A stretch of DNA of 7,156 nucleotides from Planctomycetota bacterium (GTDB lineage: Bacteria; Planctomycetota; UBA1135; UBA2386), in the NCBI GenBank assembly GCA_003235605.1, contig QJVU01000012.1:1-7156 (forward strand), read 5' to 3'. Below are positions 1-5,671 of this stretch, in pieces. The first letter of the stretch is position 1. Every line of letters starts with the position of its first letter. The position numbers and the translations under genes were made by a program. The notes below the pieces were generated by a model. That model was not told the origin of the DNA. It searched no databases and was given only the letters and a program-made list of their open reading frames with translations.

Positions 1-253
1 CTACTGGTTCACGCTGGAGTTCGGCGTGGCGCTGGAGTGCGGGCAGCCGAAGGCCTGTGGCGCCGGCCTGCTGTCCTCCTATGGGGAACTGGGCCGCTTC
101 CTGAAGCACGCCAGGCTCGTGCCCCTCGACATCGAACGGGTGATCGCGACACCCTACGATCCGACCTGCTACCAGGCGACCCTGTTCGTGGCGCCGAGCT
201 TCCAGGCCATGGTCACCGCCGTGCTGCGGTGGCTGGACCGCAGGTTCGCGTAG
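1..253 (+). CDS. phhA: Phenylalanine 4-monooxygenase, C-terminal fragment (5' end outside window)
   Basis: This is the end of an aromatic amino acid hydroxylase, the non-haem iron, tetrahydropterin-dependent enzyme that converts phenylalanine to tyrosine in the cytoplasm. The reading frame is open from base 2 and gives 83 residues before the TAG stop. It begins with YWFTLEFG, the family motif whose glutamate (visible residue 6) is the third iron ligand, E330 in human PAH. Next comes GAGLLSSYGEL (visible residues 20-30), which matches the conserved GAGLLSS segment. The end carries PYDP and FVAPSFQ, corresponding to the PYDI and FVAPSF or YVAESF segments of relatives. The two histidine ligands lie upstream of the window. 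The protein stops soon after the catalytic domain, as in short bacterial PhhA proteins without the animal tetramerisation tail. The phenylalanine assignment over tyrosine or tryptophan hydroxylase is inferred from its being bacterial; substrate residues cannot be checked. Confidence 0.9.
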   Translation, partial: YWFTLEFGVALECGQPKACGAGLLSSYGELGRFLKHARLVPLDIERVIATPYDPTCYQATLFVAPSFQAMVTAVLRWLDRRFA

Positions 254-273
254 CGCCATCGGGAGAAAGTCCG

Positions 274-317
274 CGCAAGGCGGCGCGCAGGTCTACCCTC
301 GAGGGGAGTGCCTTGCG
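274..317. terminator. Inverted repeat downstream of phhA, possible terminator
   Basis: An 8-bp perfect inverted repeat (CGCAAGGC at 274-281, GCCTTGCG at 310-317) encloses a second perfect 10-bp palindrome, CCCTCGAGGG at 296-305. It starts 20 bases after the phhA stop, where a terminator would be expected, but no T-run follows. A factor-independent terminator is therefore only a possibility. The rest of the 254-407 gap holds only the candidate promoter for the next gene. Confidence 0.3.
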
Positions 318-336
318 GGAAGCCCGACGGTCGTCC

Positions 337-365
337 TTGAATCGGCGCCGGGGCGGGAGCAGAAT
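337..365 (+). promoter_or_regulatory. Candidate sigma70-type promoter for the 408-1586 gene
   Basis: TTGAAT (337-342) and CAGAAT (360-365) are separated by exactly 17 bases. Each hexamer matches four of six consensus positions. Transcription would start near 372, leaving a leader of about 35 bases before the ATG at 408. In GC-rich DNA two such AT-containing hexamers at ideal spacing are suggestive but can occur by chance. Confidence 0.3.
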
Positions 366-407
366 CGCTGGGTTCGCTGTTCTCGCTTCTCTTGCCACCC
401 CAATACC

Positions 408-1586
408 ATGAACCATCTCACCTATCTCGTTTCCACCGTCGTCTTGTCTTCGGCGCTCTCGGCCCAGGTGACTTTCACCGCACCCCTCGGCTACGACACC
501 GTCGAGGGCAACTACTACGGCCACAGCCTCGGCTCCTATTCCACCGGCCGCTACCAAGCCGTCGAGGGCAGCCTGAAGGGCCAAGGCACGCGCATCATGA
601 AGCGCGTCGAGTACCGCTACGACCTCGGCACGAACTACACGCCTGCCGAGGGCATGGGCCGTTCCTGGACCAGCGTCACCTTGGATGTCTGCGGTACGGA
701 CATCACCAAGCTGACGGCGACCTTCTCCACCAACATCATCGGCACGCCCACCCGCGTGTTCAGTGGTCAGGTTTCCTGGAGCACGGTGAGCGGCAAGATC
801 ACGAGCAACCCGTGGGGCCAGGGAGGGCTGTCGTTCCCGTTCTCGCAGGTCACGACCTACTCGGGCCAGAACGACCTGATGCTCGACTACAGCTTCCAGG
901 GTGGTGTCTTGAAGAACAACGCCGCTTGGACGTACCAGAGCGGAGGCCAGACCTTCAGCAGCTCGATGTTGTTCCGGACAGATGGGATCTTCATGGGCGA
1001 CGACATCACTTCGTTTCCGGTGTACGTGCCGCGCGGCACGCGGGTGGCGCCCATTTGCACCGACGCGGGGCAGGCGGGGACCTTCAGCTCGTGGGCCCAC
1101 CACTTCTATCTGGGCTACAGCGACACGCACCCGACGACCTCGCTACGCGGCAAGATACGGATGCGGGTGCAGACCTACTACACGGCGAAGAGTGCCCCGG
1201 TGGTGGGGGCGATCACGCTCAAGGGCAGTGAGGTTGGCGTCAGCCTGCCCGGCTTCGGCTGCAACAACCTGCATGTCGACCTCTCGGGGCCGGCGCTGTA
1301 CCTGTTCGCGACGACGGATGCGAACGGCCTGAGCGGCTGGTTGATCGACACCACCCTGACACCCCCCGCCGGCCTTCGCGGCCTGACGACGTGGTTCCAG
1401 GCAGCCTGGACCGACAGCATCACGGGTCAAGCCAAGCTGACCCTGGCGCAGATGTCGACCATTCCCCCCAAGCCGATCCCGTCCACCAAGCGCTCGGTCT
1501 ACATCAACCTCGTCAGCTCGCCCACGGCTTTCGGCGTCTACGACATCCACTACGTTCACAGCCTGCCGCGGTTCTCTGTGCAGTAG
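408..1586 (+). CDS. Secreted protein of unknown function, paralogue of the facing gene
   Basis: The 392-residue product starts with a signal peptide: a short polar start, a hydrophobic stretch at residues 4-16 and a signal peptidase I site at ALSA|Q (16-20). There is no lipobox, so the mature protein is predicted to be exported and soluble. It is rich in Ser, Thr, Gly, Tyr and Trp with alternating hydrophobic patterns, which suggests beta structure. I recognise no enzymatic motif. It aligns end to end with the protein encoded at 1646-2827. Shared stretches include GRYQAVEGSLKG (47-58), GMGRSWTSV (82-90), LRGKIRMRV (246-254), CNNLHVDLSGP (285-295) and QAAWTDSITG (331-340). C217 and C285 are conserved in the paralogue and C95 is not. 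The ATG at 408 is the only start placing the signal peptide at the N-terminus; no clear Shine-Dalgarno precedes it. The gene is probably monocistronic because its next neighbour is convergent. Function unknown. Confidence 0.88.
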   Translation: MNHLTYLVSTVVLSSALSAQVTFTAPLGYDTVEGNYYGHSLGSYSTGRYQAVEGSLKGQGTRIMKRVEYRYDLGTNYTPAEGMGRSWTSVTLDVCGTDITKLTATFSTNIIGTPTRVFSGQVSWSTVSGKITSNPWGQGGLSFPFSQVTTYSGQNDLMLDYSFQGGVLKNNAAWTYQSGGQTFSSSMLFRTDGIFMGDDITSFPVYVPRGTRVAPICTDAGQAGTFSSWAHHFYLGYSDTHPTTSLRGKIRMRVQTYYTAKSAPVVGAITLKGSEVGVSLPGFGCNNLHVDLSGPALYLFATTDANGLSGWLIDTTLTPPAGLRGLTTWFQAAWTDSITGQAKLTLAQMSTIPPKPIPSTKRSVYINLVSSPTAFGVYDIHYVHSLPRFSVQ

Positions 1587-1612
1587 CTCTCGGCAACTGC
1601 ACGGCACCTGCT

Positions 1613-1648
1613 TGGCGTCCCGGGGTGCGGCCCTGCCCCGGGGCGCTA
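1613..1648. terminator. GC-rich hairpin between convergent genes, probable bidirectional terminator
   Basis: Bases 1613-1625 pair with 1636-1648 around a 10-base loop, giving a 13-bp stem with two G-T wobbles and a perfect 7-bp core (CCCGGGG/CCCCGGG). It fills the 59-base gap between two convergent genes. Its right arm includes the TAG stop of the minus-strand gene (1646-1648). There is no T-run on either side, so it may pause or block readthrough rather than act as a classic intrinsic terminator. Confidence 0.5.
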
Positions 1649-2827
1649 CCTCGCTCGAAGGAGCGGCAGCGTCTGCGTGGTACCTTCGGTTTCGGGTCCG
1701 GTGCCGGCCAGGCTGCTCACCGTGGAGAGATGAAGCATCCTCTTCGGCAGGTTCTGCGGTTTTTGCGGCAGGACGATGTCGCGGGCCACGGTCAGGCCGA
1801 AGGCCGAGGTCACGGAATCGCTCCAGGCGCTCTGCGCCCATAGCTGCAGGCCGGCGAGGGTGTTGCTGTAGGCTTGGGGACCGAACGTCAGGGTCCCTGA
1901 GAAGGCGGAGCTGCCGGCAGCGATCCTGGGGAAGTAGACCGATGGCTGGCCCAGGTCGACGAACAAGGCATTGCAGGTCGCACCCACGGGAACGCCCGCA
2001 GGCTTTCCGGCGACGCCGACCACCTGCAGGACCGGCTTCCCGGGAGCGGTCCAATAGCTCCAGAGCCTGAAGATGGCCTGCCCGCGCAGGCTGGGCACCG
2101 GGTGGTCGTCGGCATGGATCACGGCGGAAAGGCCGGTGTGGGCGTCAGGAGCCGTCATGGCGTGGGCCGAGTCGCTGCAGCCTCCAGCGAGGGGTTCGGC
2201 GGGCCACCAGTTGCCCGGCGCGTTGACCTGGGAACCCATGGAGACGCCGTCGAGGCGGTAGAAGCTCCGCAGGCGCCCGGCCCACGCGCCCAGGCTGGCG
2301 AGCATGCCGCCGCGGAACTGGAAGTCGAACAGCATGTCGTGCTTGCTGGCCGAATAGATCCACGTTCGCGTGAACGGGAAGTCGACCTCCCGGCCCCAGG
2401 TGGCGGAGGTCGCGAGCCCCGTCACCGTCGGCCAGGAGACCTTGTTGTTGAACACCTGGGTCGGATTGGCCGGCGCACCATTGCTCGTGGTCAGCATGTT
2501 GCTGCTCCAGGTGTTGGTCATCCTGGAGAGATCCCCATGGGCCATCGTCAGCTGCACGTTGGTCCAGGACCTGCCCAGGCCATCGCTCGCCGAGTAGACA
2601 TGACCCTTGTCGAGGCGGTAGCTGACCCGGCCGACGGCGAGGTTGGTTCCGCGCAGGGTGCCATCGAGGTATTGGAACCGCCCCTCGGCAAACATGCCCA
2701 GGTACACGGTGTAGTGATCGCCTGGCATGCTCTCGTACCCCTTGGGGGCGCTGGTCTGGGCGCTGAGAGCGGGAGCGAGGCAGGCGGCGAGGCAGGCGGC
2801 GAGGCAGGCGGCGAGGAACCTGTGCAT
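1646..2827 (-). CDS. Secreted protein of unknown function with repeat-built signal peptide, paralogue of the facing gene
   Basis: The product has 393 residues from the ATG at 2827. An upstream in-frame start at 2860 would add 11 polar residues before the signal peptide. The inner ATG is chosen because AAGGAGG lies five bases ahead of it. The signal peptide is MHRF, then three LAAC units (residues 5-16), then LAPALSAQ with a likely signal peptidase I cut after A23. Each LAAC also fits a lipobox, so a lipoprotein form is an alternative. The mature part aligns along its length with the protein at 408-1586: GRFQYLDGTLRG (49-60), GLGRSWTNV (83-91), LRGQAIFRL (247-255), CNALFVDLGQP (285-295) and QSAWSDSVTS (332-341). 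Its only mature cysteines are C217 and C285, both shared. It has a short extra C-terminal tail. It sits 51 bases downstream of the FAD oxidoreductase on the same strand and may be co-transcribed. Function unknown. Confidence 0.88.
   Translation of the reverse strand: MHRFLAACLAACLAACLAPALSAQTSAPKGYESMPGDHYTVYLGMFAEGRFQYLDGTLRGTNLAVGRVSYRLDKGHVYSASDGLGRSWTNVQLTMAHGDLSRMTNTWSSNMLTTSNGAPANPTQVFNNKVSWPTVTGLATSATWGREVDFPFTRTWIYSASKHDMLFDFQFRGGMLASLGAWAGRLRSFYRLDGVSMGSQVNAPGNWWPAEPLAGGCSDSAHAMTAPDAHTGLSAVIHADDHPVPSLRGQAIFRLWSYWTAPGKPVLQVVGVAGKPAGVPVGATCNALFVDLGQPSVYFPRIAAGSSAFSGTLTFGPQAYSNTLAGLQLWAQSAWSDSVTSAFGLTVARDIVLPQKPQNLPKRMLHLSTVSSLAGTGPETEGTTQTLPLLRAR
2775..2816. repeat. 12-bp tandem repeat inside a signal peptide coding region
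   Basis: The unit GCGAGGCAGGCG occurs three and a half times without a mismatch. The unit length is a multiple of three, so on the minus strand it reads as repeated Cys-Leu-Ala-Ala in the hydrophobic core of the signal peptide. Gain or loss of a unit would change the core by four residues without a frameshift. Confidence 0.9.
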
Positions 2828-2832
2828 GGTGT

Positions 2833-2839
2833 CCTCCTT
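2833..2839 (-). promoter_or_regulatory. Strong ribosome binding site that fixes the start at 2827
   Basis: On the minus strand AAGGAGG is followed by the five bases ACACC and then ATG at 2827-2825. This near-perfect anti-16S match at ideal spacing decides against the longer in-frame start at 2860. It is the best ribosome binding site in the window. Confidence 0.85.
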
Positions 2840-2878
2840 GGGCTGGCGATTGTAGGCCAACCGCGCAGGCTTTTTGCC

Positions 2879-4150
2879 TCAGAACCGCTCCAGGCACAGA
2901 GGGTTCACGTCCAGGAACGGAGTATTGCGCAGGATGATGTCGGCGACCAGCCGGCCGCTCACCGCTGCCAGGGAGACGCCCATCATCGCGTGGCCCGCCG
3001 CCAGAGTCAGGTTCTCGATGCCCGGCGCCCGTCCGAGGATCGGGAGGCCGTCCGGTGTGCATGGGCGCAGCCCCGCCCAAATCTCGGTGTCCTGGTTGGC
3101 GTCCGCGGCGAGCCTCGGTGTCGCGAGTGAAGGCAGGTAGCGAGGCACGGCGTCCAGGATCGCGTTCACCCGCCGGCGGTTGATGCTCAGATCGAAGCCC
3201 GTGAACTCCATGGTGCCAGCCAGACGCAGGCGGTCTTGGAATGGTGTCACCGCAACCCGCGCCTCGTGCAGCAACAGGGGCATGCGCGGTGCGCGGTCGG
3301 GCTTGCCGAACGTGATGCTGTAGCCCTTGCCGGGCTGGATCGGGATCTTCAGCCCCAGAGGTGCCGCCAGCACCGGCGTCCAGGACCCCGCTGCCAGGAC
3401 GATCTCCCTGGCCCGGATCGGTCCAGCCGCGGTGCTCACGTCCGTGACGCGCCCGTTCCTGCGGGCCAGATGCCGGACCTTGGCCTCGGGCAGGAATCGC
3501 ACTCCGCGCCGCTGCAGCAGCGCCGCGAGCTGCGCCATGAACTTGCCTGGATGCAGGAGTGCGTCGTCCCGGACCAGGAGACCACCGCGGGCGACAATGG
3601 GAAGGTCCTTGTCCAGCTCCTGCACCTCCTTCGCCCCGTCGAGGAGGCAGGCGTCGAGACCCAGGGAAGCTGCCGTCCGGCAGAGCCGAGCGCATTCGGC
3701 CCGCCCCTGCTCGTGGAACAGCGTCATGAGGCCTTGTTGCCGGTACTCGAAATCCAGCTTTTCCTCGCTGGCGATTTCGGCAGTGAGGTTGCGGCTGTGG
3801 ATGTGCAGGTCCCTCAGCAGGGGGACACATTTCTGCACGTGGGCCTCGGTGCAGTGGCGACGAAAGGCCCAGAGCCATCCGAACAGGCGCAGGTCGAGGC
3901 GCGGCCTGATGTAGAACGGGCTGTCGGGCCTCAGCATCCACCTGAGGCCCTGCCGGATCACGCCGGGTGCCGCCAGGGGCACCACGTGGCTCGGGGTCAG
4001 CAGGCCGGCATTGCCGAAGGAGCAGCCGCTGCCGAAACCGCCTCGGTCCACCACGCACACGTGGGCGCCAGCCTTGGCCAGGTAGTAGGCGGTGCTCAGG
4101 CCCACGGCGCCGGCACCGACGACCAGCACATCGGTCTGCCACTCGGCCAT
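2879..4150 (-). CDS. FAD-dependent oxidoreductase, D-amino-acid dehydrogenase (DadA) like
   Basis: The 423-residue protein belongs to the DAO/DadA flavoenzyme family, which oxidises D-amino acids or related amines to keto or imino acids and passes electrons to the respiratory chain or oxygen. The N-terminal Rossmann motif VVGAGAVGLSTAYYLAKAG (10-28) ends in an acidic residue at D35 that would bind the FAD ribose. CSFGNAGLLTPSH (43-55) matches the family's second segment. IVLAAGSWTP (250-259) is the usual strand before the substrate domain. WAGLRPCTPDGLPILG (358-373) and AGHAMMGVSLAAVSGR (385-400) are the conserved C-terminal FAD contacts. Length is close to E. coli DadA (432). The ATG at 4150 places the Rossmann fold at the N-terminus; a TTG at 4234 would add 28 residues but lacks a ribosome binding site. 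A GGAGG lies about 14 bases before the ATG, further than ideal. No alanine racemase is adjacent, so the substrate is open: D-amino acid, D-hydroxyproline, sarcosine or glycine are all possible. Confidence 0.88.
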   Translation of the reverse strand: MAEWQTDVLVVGAGAVGLSTAYYLAKAGAHVCVVDRGGFGSGCSFGNAGLLTPSHVVPLAAPGVIRQGLRWMLRPDSPFYIRPRLDLRLFGWLWAFRRHCTEAHVQKCVPLLRDLHIHSRNLTAEIASEEKLDFEYRQQGLMTLFHEQGRAECARLCRTAASLGLDACLLDGAKEVQELDKDLPIVARGGLLVRDDALLHPGKFMAQLAALLQRRGVRFLPEAKVRHLARRNGRVTDVSTAAGPIRAREIVLAAGSWTPVLAAPLGLKIPIQPGKGYSITFGKPDRAPRMPLLLHEARVAVTPFQDRLRLAGTMEFTGFDLSINRRRVNAILDAVPRYLPSLATPRLAADANQDTEIWAGLRPCTPDGLPILGRAPGIENLTLAAGHAMMGVSLAAVSGRLVADIILRNTPFLDVNPLCLERF

Positions 4151-4275
4151 CTTGGCTGTTTCGACCTCCCGACTACCCGAGCTCCCGGGCACCGCCCGCC
4201 TCCAGCGTACGGGTATTGCCAGGTTCTGGGACAACGAGGTTTCCAGTTTCCCGCCCGAGCAAGCACAATGGGCCC

Positions 4276-4887
4276 ATGAAGCTCGACCCCACCGAACAAC
4301 GCATCCTGGGTGTCCTGATCGAGAAGGAGCTCGCGGTGCCAGACAGCTACCCGCTCACACAGAACGCTCTCCTAGCCGGATGCAACCAGAAGAGCAACCG
4401 CGACCCGGTGATGGCGCTGGAAGAGTTCCAGGTCAGCGGTGCGTTGACATCGCTGCTGGAGAAGCGCCTCGTGCTGCGTGTATCCCAGGCCGGCGCCCGC
4501 ACCGTGCGGTTCAAGCACCAGTGCGACGGCATGCTGGGCCTCGGTGGCCGCGACAAGGCGGTGCTGGCCGAGCTGTTGCTGCGCGGAGCTCAGGCTCCGG
4601 GCGCCCTCAAGCCTCGGCTCGTGCGCATGGGCGTGGCCGCCAGTCCCCCGGAAATCCTCGCGGTCCTGGAAGCGCTTCGGGCCCGTTCCGATGGTCCCCT
4701 CGTGGAGCAGTTGCCACGCGAGCCACGACAACGGGACCAACGCTGGCGACATCTGCTGGAAGGCGAGTTCCGGGCCAGGAGCTCCCCGGAGGTTTCCGCG
4801 CCCGGTCCCGCGGAGGCAGAGGTCCCCGACCTCGTCGTTCCCCAGCAGCCTGGTGGCGACACGGACGAGACCGCGGATCTGATCTAG
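4276..4887 (+). CDS. YceH family (DUF480) winged-helix protein
   Basis: The 203-residue product is a clear DUF480/YceH protein; E. coli YceH is about 215 residues. The fold is a tandem winged helix, but its biochemical role is not established. Family signatures are LDPTEQRILGVLIEKE (3-18), PDSYPLTQNAL (22-32), CNQKSNRDPVM (36-46), the second-domain segment LLLRGAQAPGALKPR (100-114) and LPREPRQRDQRW (146-157). The last 35 or so residues are rich in Pro, Glu and Asp and look disordered, as in many relatives. The ATG at 4276 puts the conserved domain at residue 3; the ATG at 4268 is out of frame. No convincing ribosome binding site is visible. The gene is divergent from the oxidoreductase across 125 bases (4151-4275), in which I found no convincing promoter, and convergent with the next gene. 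No partner function can be inferred from context. Confidence 0.9.
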   Translation: MKLDPTEQRILGVLIEKELAVPDSYPLTQNALLAGCNQKSNRDPVMALEEFQVSGALTSLLEKRLVLRVSQAGARTVRFKHQCDGMLGLGGRDKAVLAELLLRGAQAPGALKPRLVRMGVAASPPEILAVLEALRARSDGPLVEQLPREPRQRDQRWRHLLEGEFRARSSPEVSAPGPAEAEVPDLVVPQQPGGDTDETADLI

Positions 4888-4924
4888 CCCCGGCCTCTGA
4901 CAGGGCTCTGGCTCTGCTGCCGGC

Positions 4925-4969
4925 CTACCCTGGTGAGGCCAACCCTGGTGAGGCCTACCATGGTGGCTT
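4925..4969. repeat. 15-bp tandem repeat in the convergent gap, possible terminator region
   Basis: CTACCCTGGTGAGGC (4925-4939) and CAACCCTGGTGAGGC (4940-4954) differ at one base. A degenerate third copy follows at 4955-4969 and covers the stop codon of the minus-strand gene. Within the first copy GGCCT (4922-4926) and AGGCC (4936-4940) can pair around a 9-base loop. Position between two stop codons suggests a role in ending transcription, but there is no T-run. Confidence 0.6.
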
Positions 4970-5449
4970 GCCGGCGGTGGTCTGGTGGGAAGACCGTTGG
5001 ATGAGCCAGTTGCCGCCGGCCTTGCGCAGCTGCGCCGTTACCTCGAGCTGCCACGCGGGCTGCCAGGCTCCCCGTCGGTGCTCGTCGAGATCCAGCTCGA
5101 ACGTCGCCTCCGCTTGTTGGCCGGCCTCGAGCCGGATCGTCAGGGCCTCTTCGGGGATGCGTACCCTCAGCAGGAATGCCCTGGTCTTCCCGTCCACGCG
5201 CTGCAGAAACACGTGCCGCAGGGCGCTGGCCAGCGTGGCGTGCTCCAATGTCGGAGTCGTGCTGGTGTCCCGGTAGCTCTCGTCGAAGGCCTCGAGACAG
5301 CCGCCGAGGTGGGCGTCGTTGAAGGAGCGGGCGGCGCCTTCCAGCAGCCAGCGGATTCGGGTTTCGTCCGAGGCCAAACTCCGGTAGCTGGCGTAGGCCG
5401 CCAGTGCGATGGCCACGATGCCGAGCAGCAGGAGCGCGGGGCGCTTCAT
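4955..5449 (-). CDS. Membrane-anchored small protein, NTF2/SnoaL-like fold suspected
   Basis: The 164-residue product has a Lys-Arg start followed by one hydrophobic segment (residues 4-20), a signal anchor or uncleaved signal that would place the rest outside the membrane. The remainder fits the NTF2/SnoaL-like pattern. A first helix, IRWLLEGAARSFNDAHLGGC (32-51), leads into LEAFDESYRDTS (52-63). A helical middle (68-86) follows, then alternating strands (92-99, 103-108, 114-120, 132-141) ending in the typical NWLIQRS (147-153). Such folds host diverse enzymes or act as binding domains; no catalytic residues can be named here. The start at 5449 is chosen because the hydrophobic segment begins at once and AGGA lies four bases upstream. 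The frame stays open to 5935, but that part is antisense to mgtE and does not look like protein. The gene is divergent from mgtE. The fold call is from pattern only. Confidence 0.7.
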   Translation of the reverse strand: MKRPALLLLGIVAIALAAYASYRSLASDETRIRWLLEGAARSFNDAHLGGCLEAFDESYRDTSTTPTLEHATLASALRHVFLQRVDGKTRAFLLRVRIPEEALTIRLEAGQQAEATFELDLDEHRRGAWQPAWQLEVTAQLRKAGGNWLIQRSSHQTTAGKPPW

Positions 5450-5529
5450 CGTTGTCCTGGGTTTGCCGTCTTGGGTCCGCTCTCTGTTTTCTTGTCCGTC
5501 AGCGGAACGAAGCGGAGACCCTGACCAAG

Positions 5530-5552
5530 GTCGTCGCCACCCCGGCGCCGAC
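5530..5552. promoter_or_regulatory. Dyad in the divergent promoter region upstream of mgtE
   Basis: GTCGTCGCC (5530-5538) and GGCGCCGAC (5544-5552) form a 9-bp inverted repeat with one mismatch around a 5-base spacer. It lies in the 222-base gap (5450-5671) between two divergent genes, and a weak -35/-10 pair (TCGCCA 5534-5539, TAGGAT 5557-5562, 17-base spacing) overlaps it. It could be an operator or a leader hairpin. I see no magnesium riboswitch; the leader before mgtE is short and lacks recognisable elements. The remainder of the gap holds nothing I can name. Confidence 0.25.
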
Positions 5553-5671
5553 GGCATAGGATGATCGTAGCAGGGAGTGGTTTCCCGAAAACACTGGTCG
5601 CCAGGAACCGCTCGCTGCGCGTGTGACGACTGCCGGCATCCCGACCTGCTGCCGCAAGGCTTTCCAAGTCC

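Noticed and set aside
213..1130. Open frame of 305 residues antisense to the + strand secreted protein
   Set aside because: Its composition (Ala, Arg, Val) is that of a shadow frame, and it runs opposite a gene with a signal peptide and a paralogue.
2102..3130. Open frame of 342 residues on the + strand antisense to the minus-strand secreted protein and oxidoreductase
   Set aside because: The Gly/Glu/Ala repeats in it are only the antisense reading of the LAAC repeat; there is no family resemblance.
2145..4142. Open frame of 665 residues on the minus strand across the oxidoreductase and secreted-protein genes
   Set aside because: It is rich in Arg, Pro and Gly, matches no family, and overlaps two genes with clear motifs in another frame. 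In GC-rich DNA such long shadow frames are expected.
4151..4234. TTG start adding 28 residues to the oxidoreductase
   Set aside because: The extension is unlike the family, which begins just before the FAD-binding motif, and no ribosome binding site precedes the TTG.
4092..5276. Open frame of 394 residues on the + strand across yceH
   Set aside because: It overlaps the yceH frame, which has clear family motifs, and its own translation is Arg/Ser/Pro-rich without recognisable structure.
5563..5671. Magnesium-sensing leader RNA before mgtE
   Set aside because: The stretch is too short for an M-box and I could not find its conserved elements.
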